64,000 bases of DNA from Acanthornis magna (lineage: Eukaryota; Chordata; Aves; Passeriformes; Acanthizidae): NCBI GenBank assembly GCA_036785705.1, contig JAWUZG010000001.1, positions 8,618,001 through 8,682,000 on the forward strand, read 5' to 3'. Every line of letters begins with the position of its first letter. Positions within the stretch are counted from its first letter, which is position 1. The notes under the pieces were generated by a model. It had not been told where the DNA came from. It searched no databases and saw only the letters and a list, made by a program, of their open reading frames with translations. The position numbers were made by a program, and so were the translations under genes. This document shows, one piece after another, positions 1 through 12,255 of this stretch.

Positions 1-204
1 ATACAAGATTATAGGTTTCCACTGGTTTTTTGCATAGGAAGGACCAAACCTGAAGTCTTTCCGCATACAAATAAAATTATTTGACAGTTTCCTGCTAATA
101 CAAAGCAAAGTAGTGACCACCCATTGAAATTACTAGTTATAACACTGTATCACAGGTTGCATATTTTCTCTTTAATTAAAATGCCTGTACCATTTTTTCA
201 GAAG

Positions 205-390
205 TGTAGAACTGGAAGACATCTCTGAGCCATTGAATTCAGTCCCCCTATAATCACAGGCTACTCTATCATATAATCTCCTGGATAAGCATATCAGTTT
301 TTCTACACTCAATGTCTGGAGCACCAACTACGTTCTCATCTGTTGTCAATGTTTTTCATTGATTTCAGTGCTGTGCTCTATTCACCAATT
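205..390 (-). mobile_element. Very old CR1-like 3' end, fragment
   Basis: The block begins with an 'aactggaagacatctctgagcc' type string followed by 'ttcagtccccc'. In amniote CR1 3' ends read from the complementary strand, a 'tggaagggacctc...tccagtcccc' segment has this same order. Further on, 'ctcctggataagcatatc' and 'tcaatgtctggag' fit the 'cctgatagatgtttatcc' and 'tctccaatgatggag' blocks in the right order and roughly the right spacing. Divergence is high and there is no clean terminal ATTCTATG-type tail, so this would be a fossil copy. The downstream edge is uncertain. It has no coding content. Chance similarity cannot be excluded. Confidence 0.42.
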
Positions 391-3300
391 GACTAGGCAT
401 ATCACCTTCACTGACCCAAATACAGACATTTTGCAGAATAATCTCTCCTCCAGCAGCCAGATTTGCTGCTTTATACTCTTCCACCTGTCTAGCTGCATTG
501 TGATCATATTTTTTTCTACTGAGTTTTTTTCCTTTTTATTTGTTATTTTAAAGTCATGGTCATAATATTAAGTAATGGGTGATTTTTAGATGTGTCAGTC
601 AATACAGGGGAGAATAATTTCTCTTTTATGCTTTAAAAATAAATTAATTTTAAAATTTTGTTCACAATAGAGATTGGTTTAACTTTTGTTGCCGCAGTGC
701 ACATCCAGTTTGTGTCAAAAAAATCTAATTTAGTAATGCAAACAAGCATTGTCCTTGGTGCTTGAATCAAGGCCTGTGCTACAGAAAGGAGGAGATCATT
801 AAGCTGTTAAAAATGCTTGATGGTGAGACTTCCATTATGCCAAATCTCTTTCTGAGCTCCTGGTTCTATCTGTGGTAATGATGGATCAGTGAAACAACCT
901 TCATGTATAAACATGATTGCTGTGTTTGCTGCACTCAGTTCTGGATGTCTGACATTTCACTAGGTATAGCCCCTTTAACTGTGATTTTTGCTGTGTTCTT
1001 CATTAAGTCTTACATGATTTTAACTTTAAAGGAGAAATGTCACACCCCTTTGATCACATCGCATTTACCTTTTTGTTTTTTGGGGTTTTTTTAATCCGCA
1101 TTTCAGCATTATATTAAATCAATCTTTCTGTGACCTTGCTTGGTCCAGACTTTCAATAAAAGATTTTATTAGAAAATTCATACAGACCATTTCTTCTTTT
1201 CTTCTACACTGTTGTATTGTAGGGATCTCAAAAAATCTGTAGTTAACAATTAAAATTAATATTCCATGAGACTATTAGAATAGGCTCTTGAGTATTGGGG
1301 AACAGCAATGAAGAAACAATTTTCGTCTATGTAGCACCCAACTCTTTATATTAATAGTCATCCTTTGATCTCCTCCTGGAGGTGACAAGATAGGAAGCAA
1401 ATTGGTAATTTTCAGAGTTTATTTCTTCTAATAAAAAAAAAGAAAAAGGAGAGAGGTAATTGCAAAAGCATGTTTCACATCAGTATGGGACTTGCCTGGC
1501 TAAAGATCCAGACAGGCAGAAAACAAAATCTGGATTTCTAAGCAGCAGTTAAGGTACTGTGCTAACACAGACCTGTGGTAAAAAAAGTAGTATTTCCTGC
1601 TCTTAAAATTGCAGTTTGTGACATAAATTGTATTACATAAACAAACTATTCCAGGCAGGTGAGGTAGCTTTTGTTTCTTGAATATTTATATAGCTTTTTT
1701 AAATAGTGTTCCTTTGGCCACTGTGTGCTGCTGTGACTCTGAGCTGTTCCATTTCTAGACCCTTCTGTCAAGGAGAATTCAAACCACTTGTCGGTTTAGC
1801 GGCAGCATCGCCTGCAGAGAAATTAGAGACTGAACTCAGTAGTGAAGTGGTAACTTTTAGCTGTGTTCACAAGTGTCTCTCAACCCTGAGATGTCACTTG
1901 AATGTCACGTTCCAGAATGCTTTGAGATTCTGCTTTTGAAGTGGCAAGAGGAGACTGACAGATGGGGGAGCAGGCTAAAGTCAGGTACAACAGAAGCAAG
2001 AAATGGCCACATATGGACGACTGGGTGCTCTAGCCTTTCATGAAAGAGATGAGTGGCTTAGAATTTATACATAAAAGCAGCTTACAAGCTTTTATTGGCC
2101 ACAGCACTGAAGACAAAGTGAAAATTCATTTATTTCCCATTTGGTTGGTGAAGATACTTAGCTTCCTGAAACACTTTTTTTTTTTTTTTTTCCCCTGTGT
2201 GAAATGTTGTATGACCTGTAAAGGGATGACTGAGAAATAGAAGTACCACAGTGACCAGTGATTTCTTAATGAGATACATTTTCACAGAAGAATTTCAAAA
2301 CAGACCATAGCTTGATAAGCTCTGGAAAAGCTGCTATTTTGGTAAACACCCACAAAAAATTACTGGGAGACTTCTGTAGCTTACATTAGAAATGGAAATT
2401 AAAAAGTTTGAAAACTCTTCTCACACATAACATGAAGTAGGAGGAGTGTGTGCCATGCTTTTTGTCCCGTGTAGCTTTCTGACCAGCACTGATGTCCCAG
2501 GAGTGGACTTGTTATTTATTCTGCCAGGCCATGCAAAACTAATACAACAGGAAAGAAATGTGATGAAGTGACAAGAAACCAAAACATAGCAATCTAAGGA
2601 TTGTACACCTACATTTACGAGTGCTGATTCAAAACTAACAGAAATCAGAGGTATAAAGTCACTCCAAGAAAGGTGTTAGGACTTGTGACACAGCTTGTGG
2701 TAAATAGAGAAATAATAAAAGAAAATGTTGTGCATTTATTTAGAAAATAAAAAAGGGATTGACATAGTTGGAAGCTGTGTAATTGCTAAAAGAAGGATAT
2801 TATTATTTTTTCACATTAACCTGATGATGGGTTAGTACAGAAACCAAATCTGAAAAGAAAATATTATTGTGGAAACAAAATCTGTAAAGGTTGTTAAGCA
2901 ACTGGAGGAATGAGTAGAAACTGCTTCTCCTGTTAACAGGCATTTCTAGACAGGCTGAAATCAGGAAAAAACCCTAAAGATTAACTCAGTAATTTGGAAA
3001 TTACAAGGAAAGGATGCAGTGGCTAGAACTTTACACTGTGCTATTTTTATGATTGCCAAGCCCTTAATGGGGCCGTATATTTGGGCATATGACTGTGTCA
3101 ACTGAAACAGAGCTCAGTCCAAAATGAGAGCGGGAGGAAACAGGAGGCACTGGGATGGCTCAGCTCATTGTTATTGCTGATTTACACAGTGATTCTGATC
3201 TCATTAACATTCATATAGTTAATGAAAAAAAAATAGGCATACTTGGGAGTTTGAGAAAGACACTTTTATTTTGAACGTAATCTACATTATATAAGGCTTT

Positions 3301-3680
3301 CTGTGTTTACACTGTGAAAGTGCTGACACAAGCTGAGAGCCACTCATAAAGTAAGTTTATTTTTCAAATACGTCAAGTACAGAATGCACAAAAAAGCTTA
3401 CAAAAGATGGAAGCATATCTCAGGAAGACAGAAAAAATCCAAAATACATTTTATTAGCCTAGAAAAAATGCTGGTTTTCATATAAATCTTTTTCTTGTTT
3501 TCCTAAAAGACTTAACCATAGTCTGTGACAGAAATCTTATAACTCTAGAGATACATTGTTTTCAGATTCATCGCAAAACATCCAATATTCCTTCTTGAAC
3601 CTTTCATATAACCTTAGCTAGAGGTTTTACTTAAGGCTAAAGCCTCTCATGAAGAATTAAGGCTGTCCCAGCTTTTCCCA
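391..3680. other. AT-rich spacer, no gene recognised
   Basis: This is spacer with frequent stops in all frames; open frames stay below about 80 codons and show no familiar domain. A run of 17 T lies at 2175-2191. I see no repeat family, splice-flanked conserved exon or RNA gene here. Confidence 0.6.
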
Positions 3681-3716
3681 TTTCATTTCTTCAACCATGC
3701 AGTTGAAGAAATGAAA
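3681..3716. other. Perfect 15-bp inverted repeat (hairpin)
   Basis: TTTCATTTCTTCAAC at 3681-3695 is followed by a 6-base spacer (CATGCA) and then by its exact reverse complement at 3702-3716. The arms are not low-complexity runs, so a 15/15 match is notable. Flanking bases do not extend the stem, so it is shorter than a usual pre-miRNA hairpin. If transcribed, either strand would fold into the stem-loop. It lies about 70-115 bp from the bZIP-like and RFX-like sites described separately. Confidence 0.8.
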
Positions 3717-3787
3717 GTACTAATCCTTCTCAGCATGGCTTTTAGTTCCAGGCAGTACAGGAGTTCACGGAGCAGTTGGGCTCTCAG

Positions 3788-3797
3788 ATTGCGTCAT
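3788..3797. promoter_or_regulatory. Candidate bZIP (CRE/C-EBP hybrid) site
   Basis: The sequence ATTGCGTCAT reads ATGACGCAAT on the other strand. That combines a CRE half-site (TGACG) with a C/EBP half-site (GCAAT), an arrangement known to bind ATF/C-EBP heterodimers. One ten-base match in 64 kb is expected fairly often by chance. The entry is listed because an RFX-like palindrome lies 18 bases downstream. No promoter or exon is visible nearby. Confidence 0.25.
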
Positions 3798-3814
3798 CCT
3801 GGAAGCCACATCCA

Positions 3815-3830
3815 CATTGCCATGGCAATG
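3815..3830. promoter_or_regulatory. 16-bp perfect palindrome, RFX/X-box-like
   Basis: CATTGCCATGGCAATG is its own reverse complement over 16 bases. The core TTGCCATGGCAA matches the central part of the symmetric RFX (X-box, EF-C) site GTTGCCATGGCAAC; only the outermost base of each half-site differs (A and T instead of G and C). RFX factors bind such sites as dimers. Sequence symmetry is directly visible; binding is inference. It could belong to a distal enhancer, since there is no gene start in sight. Confidence 0.35.
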
Positions 3831-3899
3831 GCATGCAACAGTTCCTCCATCTGAACCTCCTCCACTGAATAGCAGCTCCCAATAGGTGACAAACACGGG

Positions 3900-6465
3900 T
3901 TGAGCATTGCCTCAGTGTTTGGAGTTTTTATAAACCACTTTTGGTAGAGATGGGTTGTGGAATCTGTGTGTCTCTGTGTCCTGTGTAGTTATATTAGTAA
4001 AAATCTGACGTAGTGTATGTTCACATAGGCTCTGTATAGCAATGAAACTCACCAGCTTTCCATACAAATAGGTTATGCTATGCTAAGTGTATCCTCCTGA
4101 ATCTGGGAATTATTATTATTATTACTACTGATCTCAAATACACCAATACAAACACAGGTATTAATGTTTGTGGCAAAGTTGGGTATTTGGGACAAGTCCT
4201 TTTATTGTGTCCTTGACAGATGTGACTTGGCTGAGCTCTGTTGGGCAGAGTAAGCTGTGACTTGGCTTTCTAGAGGCAAAGACAACACTGGAGATTGGGC
4301 TGGGATTCCAATGAGTTCTGGATTTGTTTGGGTTCTTTTTAATAGTGGTCTAGTCTGTATTCATACCTAAGTCCCAAATGCCTTTGATCTTTTGGCAGTG
4401 AAATACAGAGATTGATAACTATGCCAGTCCTTCTATGCAACTTGCTTAAAATTAGAGATGAAATCTATGATTGTGCATTTTTCCAAAGTGACCTGGTTTT
4501 TATTATCAATAATAAGAATTACAGCTTCTTATAGGTAAGATTTGATGTCTACATTGCGTAAATACTGATAAACTCATTTTTAAGGGCTTGTTGCTGAATA
4601 CTCTGTTGACACCGTATTTTTGTCTATATCTTTCTTGAGAATGTTGGCACTTTTGTCAGGTGGAGAGCAAGTTCCGTATATATCCACCTCTGGGTGTGCA
4701 AGGGGAGGGAGAAGACAGCTTACTTATAACAAAATTGCACTCAGTTTTCACATATGTTAGCTTCTTCTGCATTGGAAGCTATTGGAAAACATGTGTAAGA
4801 TGGAAGAAAAGGATTACACTCCTCAAATACACTCATCTTACGAGACTTGCGCTCCATTGATTTTTCCTCAGGATCTCTTTGACTCATGCTAACTTGATGA
4901 CAGAAATCCTCTCTCTATAGGGAAGAAAAAACTTCAGCTGTGTAGCTTTAAAACTGATAAAAGGTTTGTGTAAACACTGGGGGAATAATCAAGTCACCTT
5001 AAAATCATCTCTGTATTTGAGATGAGCACAGTGTTGTCTCAGTTTGGGAAAATGAATGGTGCTGATGTGTCTGGTACTTTTTTATAACTGCAAATACTGC
5101 GTATTTAAAAAGCAACACATCAAAGTGATTTAATGCATTAATTGGATAAAAGGAAAAACAAGTAAGTCTCTAAATGAAGGAAGCTTAATAAAGCTGGCAG
5201 ATCTTTTGGAAATAGAGAAGTATTTTCTTTGTGTATTGCAGAATTCTTCTGAAAGCGAATTTTTTCTTTGATTTTGCCTTGATTAAGTGTTTCAGGGGTA
5301 AAAAATCCAATTATGCCTAAACTCAATGTGTTGAAAATACTCAGAAGAGAACTTAAAGCTAATTGATGTATCTGAATACATATTCAAAGTGAGGAATTAC
5401 CTAACATATGTCTGTAAGGCATTGTACCAAGGTGTTCATTTCCTTGCAGCATCTTTCTTCTTTCAAGATATTGCCCTCAAAAATTTAAATCAAAACAAGC
5501 AAATCCAGTATCACAAATGCACTGATTGCTTTTCAAACTGTCTGAAGAGTTCAAACCACATGCTGAATTAGTGGATCAAAATTCTTTAGCACTCTTTCCT
5601 TGATTCCAATTAACTTGTTTTCTGACCTTGGGGAAAGTCAGTGGGCATTCTTTTATCTGCATATCTGCAATATAAGGATAATGATGTTTCTGTAATGATA
5701 TTTACAGTTTGGTATTTTTTAAATCAATTTACGCTGAAAGACAAAAATGCGAAGTATTACTGTAAATAACTTCCAAATCTTTCTAAACCCAAAATCTCTA
5801 ATTTTATGTTACTTTTTACATTTCTTACTTCATGCTCCGTTACTGTGTGATTATTGTGGTGTTGTTAATGTAGCTGCACCTTATCAAGGGCAAAGGTATA
5901 ATGTTATGTTTCAGTGGCCTAAAAGTACAGACACCAACAAAAGAAATCAGTGAGATAGTAGTGAGTTTCCAGTTTCTCATTCTAAGGAAATTGCATACTT
6001 CGGGCCTCTTATATGAGAAAAGTGTTACTTTTTCTTTTCCTTATGAACTGAAAGATGAACTTTTCTCAAAACTGAGAAGGATGTAGGACTATACCAGATA
6101 AGCTGGCATATTTTATTGGCAGCACTCATTTGCTTTCTTCATGCTGTGCAAACTGACAAGAATAGGTTGTAAAAAGAGGTGATAATACAATGGGAGATAG
6201 TTACAAAGAAAATTGGGGGAAATGTAACCAGTTCATTTTCCTCTAAAATGTAATTTGGTTTTTCCAAACAGCAATAAAGCATAGGTACTTAGGATAGTAA
6301 GTGGAGGTATGTATATGTCCCAGATGGACTTTTAACTGGAGTAACATCATAATGACATTGGTATCTGCTAAAAAAAATCAGCAAAGATCGTTTATATGTC
6401 ACGTTAAAATAGTTGGAAAATTATATTTCCTGGCAGTTTTTTAAATTTGTACATATGGTCAAATT
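3900..6465. other. AT-rich spacer with a short ATT repeat
   Basis: A small ATT microsatellite, five units followed by two ACT units, lies at 4109-4129. Otherwise I see only AT-rich unique-looking sequence with short open frames that carry no recognisable domain. Confidence 0.6.
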
Positions 6466-6559
6466 TCAACAGCAAGGGAGATGCTGAGGTACTTCTTCAT
6501 AGAGCCAAATTGTGCCTAGCAAGATTTGCCATAGCTGCAGTGTGGAATGAGTCCAGAAA

Positions 6560-6960
6560 ATCTTTTTTTGGGGCCAGACCAGAGCTGGACATGTGGAACA
6601 GCAGTGGTTGATAACAGATCTGGTAGCTGAGTGCATCTGCACCCCCAGGCACAGGCTGGAGTGGGGTGCCTTGGCCCCCTGTGACCCGTGTAGCACTGGA
6701 GCAGGATCCAGAGCGGGATCCCATGGGGCTCCTTCGGCAGCACAGGGAATGGCGATGTCCATTCCCAGCCAGGCTGGGCTCAGTGCTGCACTGGGCCATG
6801 GCTGGTGTGTTTGTGTGCCTGAAATGGTAAATGAAGGATGTTGTGAAAGCCACTGTGGATGGCTTTGCACCTTCCTCCCAGCCTCAGGGACAGCATATAT
6901 CCACCAGACACAAATGGCATGCTGCTCCTCAGCCCTGGCCAATGTCACCAATGCAGTTTG
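6560..6960. other. GC-rich island of unknown nature
   Basis: About 400 bases are clearly richer in G and C than the flanks, with strings such as GGGGCTCC, CCCCCTGTGACCC and CAGCCAGGCTGGGCTCAGTG. Open frames of 156 codons (plus strand, 6593-7063) and 161 codons (minus strand, 6466-6951) overlap here. Low stop frequency follows directly from the GC content. Neither translation shows a domain, signal peptide or repeat that I recognise, and their compositions are mixed without a coding-like bias. It could be an old repeat, a non-coding RNA exon or a local GC-biased conversion patch. Confidence 0.4.
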
Positions 6961-7063
6961 TATTTACAGTGGCCGTGTAAATATAGGTACTTCAAAGGCA
7001 CTATATGAAGGATATAACAAAGGTTCTGGGCATCTTTTCTTTGATGTTTTGAGTTGTGGATGA

Positions 7064-10000
7064 AGCCTGCTCTGCTAAAAGAATTTTGTCTATGTGAGGT
7101 CTGTTTAGCTCTCAGTTTAGCACCGAAAAACTGAAAGTATGCTATTTTTTGACTTGGTGTTGTTATCAGTTTTTACACAAAGCCATAAAGTGGATAAGCT
7201 TAAGAGTAATTTGAACAGTTATTTCTAGAGTGCTTTATTAGAACTGAGTTAAGTGAGGACAAACCCAGACTTGGGAGTGACTGTTCCACTTAACCACAGA
7301 TCACTGGTCCATGAATCGTTTTTCTATTAATATAATCGCTTCTCTCAGTTTTCAGGTCATATTGCATGCATGTCTGATATGAAAGATGTACACTAATGCT
7401 TACTCTGCTTGTCTTGGGGTGTATCAATGCATTTAAAAGTGCCTAAGAGGGGATGCATGTGTATAGACAATACATAGCAACTGCCTATTTAACTCATTGC
7501 TTTGCATTCTCATGACTACATCCTCAATGTCTCAGATAAGGGGAAAATAAACAAAAAATAAGAAAATGTATTTTTTGGAATTAGCTTTATTTGTACTGTT
7601 ATTAACTTCAGCCATTCAACTTCTGTTCTTGGATGATGTGAGTGGACGTTTCAGCTTTCAGAGGCCCCTTTATCAGCTTTGCCAGTGACATGCATGTACT
7701 TCTCAAAGGAAATGCACTTTCGTTAGTGGCTTACTTCAGAGAATAAAAGGGAGGTTTAGAAAGTGTGAAATGTATAATACAGAATGACTGTTAATCCCTA
7801 TCTGATATAGCTGGAATTTAGTCAACAGAAATGCTGTGTTGCAGATAGGAGTTTTTGAACTATGGAGACTGTGATTAAAAGTAATTAAATATTTAAATGT
7901 TTGAAAGCTATCTCTGAACCCTGATTCAATAGAAGTATTTTTAAATATCATTCTTAGAGGAGGTACATATTTTCTTACTACCTGATGACTTTACTGATTT
8001 CAAGTCTTGTACCAGTATTAAAATGACATCAGACAATTCAGGTATAGAGCAGGTTATGTCATCTTTATATGTAGCAGTCTGCCTGTGTAAACTGTATGAA
8101 AATGTGTTTCAGGTGCATTAAAGAAACAGCACTCCGTGAGTTGGAGCACCCTTCCCTGAAGGTCTTTGCCAGTGCATTGTACAAGGGTGAACTGACAGAC
8201 TGTTGACGTAATTTCACTTTCCCTGTAATCTCTGGTAGTTGTTGCTTCATCCTAGCAGGTAAAAGAGTTTACTGTGTACTTTGGAAAACAGTTCACAGCT
8301 GAGGAAATACAATTCCATCCCCCTGGAAATCAGTAGTAAAACTTCAGATGATTTCTAGAGAGTTCTGATTGACATACTCCTACACATGGGAAGCAGGACC
8401 AGCAGAAGCTGCAACCTCAGTTAATTTTAGGAATATCCAGAAGCAGCTATACTTTGCCCACACCTAACACTTGTTGTCCAACAGGAATGACATTGGCTTT
8501 TCCCATCAGAAAACTGGCATGGTTTAGCCTTTGTCACTTAACACCTGATAGTGTTCAGCTTTGTGCATGGGGATCAACTGATCCATCCAAGTATCCAGAA
8601 GCACCAAGCAGGCAGGTCAGGGACACTGCTCACTGCTGCACTGCAGTCACAGGCTTTTCTCCTCACCAGTAAACATACACTCCTTTTTTTAGTTTCTCTT
8701 CAGCTCGAGGACTGCAACAGAAACCAGAAAGAATACCGTCTGCTCCCACTGATTTTCAGTCTGCTGCTAATTGAGACATAGCACTAACTCTGTGATGCTG
8801 GTGTATGTGACAGCTCACACCCATTTACTGTCTATTAGTGTTGTTCTTCTGGCTTTAGAAACTAAATCTGGCATCATATTTTACAGCTTGGGAGAAGATC
8901 CTAGGAGGAACAAAGCACTAAGATGCAGTCAGAAGTGTCTATTCACTAATACCAGTCACCATCTCAGCTCTCAAAAGTGCCTGGATTAGTGTTTGACAGG
9001 AGCCTATTTGTTAAAAGAAGGAAAAGGTTGGTTTTAAAAGAGAATGTCTTGGTAGGATGCCTATTAAAATAACAATTACAGTCTATAGAAATGGCAGTTG
9101 TGGAGGAACCCTGGAAATGTTTTGCTTGTCTTCAACCCATCCAGTGCAAAATACTTGTGTAGATAATGATGTCTTGAGTTTATTAAGGGGACTTTTGCCA
9201 GGCTGACAGACCAGGAATCTGAACTTTCCTAAAAACACACAAGCCAACCCTACATTTTTTCCCGTATAAAAATGTTGCCGTCATAGCACGCATTTCAAAG
9301 ACCAGGCATTTTAAAATTGCAGCAAGCAGGGGATCACTTGAAGCATTGTTCATGAACCAGTGTCCTTTCTTTTCTAGGGATGCTGCTTCAAATTAGGTAG
9401 TAATTTAGAAAACATCTGTACTGCAGAGATAAATCATTGTATCCCTTCAGTGCTGCCACAAACAAAACATGCACAAAGATGCCTTTTTCAAGTGTGCTGG
9501 CATGTGAAACCTGCCCTTGCTGGCTCCCTGCTGCCCTGAGTTGAACTCTTGCTGCACTACACAGGGTTGCAGTGGAGACAAGCAGGTGCTCAGCCTTCCC
9601 TTTCTTGATTCTTCCCAAGCCTCCCAGGCTCACTTTGGAGTCTCTAGTTGTTTATTCCTATGTTCTGGTATGAAAATGTCCTTCAACTTTAATAAATTGT
9701 AAATGATTTTTGGCCCAACTCTGTTCTTGTAGCATTTATATATGACTTCTATAAAACATTTCCATCCTTCAGCCAGCTGTCTGCAAGGCAGCTGTGATCC
9801 ACTGTGCTGGTCTGGTCTCGGTGATTAGGGAACTTCTTCCCTCTCTGTAAAGTCTGCTAAGTCAGATAGTCCCACGCTCAGGGATCCACATGAGGCCCTG
9901 CCACAGTTTGCTGCTATCTGAAATTAATATTTAAGCCTGACAGCATACTCAGGGACCTGTGGTGTGGGATTAAGAAGATTCAGGCTTCAGAGCCAAGCCC

Positions 10001-11609
10001 AAAAACTTCCCCAGCATTTTCTCTCCAAAGTTAGCTGGAAAAAAATCCCACAAAATTTCTATTTTAACCATCAAGTTTGGAAAAGAGAAAATCCACAATT
10101 CCTAATGCAGCACTTATCTTAGAACATGCTTGCTTTATTAGGAGGCTGAACCTTTGCCTGAAGCTCCTCTGCCTGACTCAGAGAAGCTGCATCTGGAGCA
10201 CTCACTACCTCAATGTACCTGTAAAAAGCTGCTTAGGGAGAAAGAAACTGTAAGGATTAGGGGAAACAAAACAACAAAAAAAAAAAAAGAGTAGATAAAG
10301 GGGAAGAGGCATATTTCTTAAAGGCAGGACAGTATGAGAGCATTGAAAGGTCAACACTGTCTGTTTAGGGCCAGGCTCTTAATTTAGTGCACTTCGTGCT
10401 AGAGGGGAGGCTTTTCAAGCAGTGTCGGTTTACATTTGGCCAGAGGAAGAAGGATTACCATCTCCTTTCCAGCAATGTGGAAAGGAGGCCACCATCCTAC
10501 TCATCTTCAGGCATGTGGAAACAGTGGGGGAAATTAAACTCCCAGCAGCTCACACTATTTCATGTGTGCAAGTTGGAGATGGTGATATCCAAAGCAAACA
10601 CTGCTTCTGATACATTGGCTGCAGGGACTCTGACAGACTGCAGTGAGACTCAAATCAGTGCTAACTGACAGCATTTTAACGGGCATTCAAACATTAAAGA
10701 GGGAGAAATGGCTGAGGAAATGTGTCTGTAACCCTTGCAAAATCTTTCCACAATTTTTTTCAGTATCTTTGGGAGTTCAGGTTCTGCAGGCTGGCCACGT
10801 GCGCTGCAAAAGCACGCAGGGCCATCAGTACGCTTTCTTTGGATGCCTCAGATCCAGCCTGCCTATCTAGATGCTCCAAACTAATTTATGAACACAGCAA
10901 GCTTTACACAGCCCATCCGTGCTGCTTACAGGTACAGTGTGTCCACAGGACCGTCCAATGGGCCTCACACCATTTTCAGCCCATGACCCAGTCTTCACGC
11001 TCTGCTTCGTGGCTTCACACAGAGCACTCCCATAGCTGATAGAGATATCTTGTGGCTGCACAAAGATCTTCACTCTCAAGTCTGTCTATTGATCATCGTT
11101 TGTGAGCCCTGCAATTCCCACTATTGCTCTCCTGTGAATCGTTCCAAGCTGCTCTGAGAAATTTGCTGCTCTTTTTGCTCTCCTGATAAGTCACCACCTC
11201 CTTCTCATGAGCTGGCAGCTGATTGAAACGGATATGAGATTTTCAAAGCATTGAAATAATATTTAGCATTCTAATTATATTTTTGTAGGTGATAGTAATA
11301 ATAATGTAGTATTGATTCATCAGATCTCAGGCTGGAAAACTCAGCAAGTCAGCAAGATTGAAAAATGCAAAATTACTTTTAAAGGCACTCTGTTTTCCTA
11401 ACCTGCAATGAAATACTGACTTTAAAATTTTAATTGTGAAAAAATAGTGAATATTCCTGCACACTCTTCCCTAAGTGAAAAGTATAAATTGCAAGATACA
11501 GTTTTGTATATGACAGAATTATATTAGAGCAATATTCCTACAAGGGAAAAAAAAGGAGTTAAAGCAATTCTTACTAGATTAGGATAAAAAGACAGCTGAA
11601 AGAAATCCC
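7064..11609. other. Spacer, no gene recognised
   Basis: There are several GC-richer patches (around 9.49-9.64 and 10.77-11.04 kb) in AT-rich sequence. A run of 13 A lies at 10276-10288. Open frames of 60-105 codons do not resemble any family I know and overlap on opposite strands. No RNA gene or repeat family is recognised. Confidence 0.55.
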
Positions 11610-12255
11610 ACAGAATCATAGAATAAGCTGAGTTGGAAGGGACCCATCAGGGTCATCAAGCTCAACTCCTGGCCCTGCACAGCACCATCCCCAGGAGTCA
11701 CACCATGTGCCTGAGAGCGTTGTCCAAACACTTCTTGAACTCTGTCAGGCTGGTGCTGTGACCACTGCCCTGGGGAGCTGTTCCAGTGCCCGACCACCCT
11801 CTGGAGGAGGAAGACCTTTTTCTGATATCCAACCTAAACTTCCTGACACAGCCTCAGGCAATTCCCTCAGTCCTGTCACTGTCACCACAGAGCAGAGATC
11901 AGTGCCTGCCCCTCCTCTTCCCTCATGAGGAAGGTGGGACTGCAGTGAGATCTCCCCTCAGCCTCCTCTCCTCCAGGCTGAACAGACCAAGTGCCCTCAG
12001 CTGCTCCTCACCTGGCTTCCCCTCAAGGCCTTCACCATCTCCATTGCCCTCCTTTGGGCACTCTCTAGCAGCTTGCTATCTTCTTTATATTGTGGCACCC
12101 AAAACTGCCCCCAGCCCTCGAGGTGAGGCCGCCTCAGTGCAGAGCAGAGTGGGACAATCCCCTCCCTTTCCCAGCTGGCGATGCTGTGCCTGGTGTCCCC
12201 CAGGAGAGGGGTGGCCCTGCTGGCTGCCAGGACACTGCATGTGGGATGGTGGGAT
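11610..12255 (-). mobile_element. CR1 LINE, 5'-truncated 3' end
   Basis: Read on the plus strand, the block opens with CAGAATCATAGAAT, the complement of the CR1 3' tail, followed by GTTGGAAGGGACC. Further in come 'gttccagtgcccgaccaccctctgg', 'tgaacagaccaagtgccctcag', 'tattgtggcacccaaaactgcccc' and 'gcagagcagagtgggacaatcccc', each a hallmark of avian CR1 in the expected order. The copy therefore runs in minus orientation, with its 3' end at 11610, and is truncated near 12255. It covers the last part of ORF2 plus the 3' UTR; the reverse-transcriptase catalytic core is absent. Preservation is good, so it is one of the younger repeats here. The open frames across it (for example 11786-12304) are by-products of its GC content. 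Confidence 0.93.

Noticed and set aside
6731..6744. CCTTCGGCAGCACA, similar to the start of U6 snRNA
   Set aside because: Only about 12 bases match; the following sequence does not continue as U6 and there is no terminal T run at the right distance.
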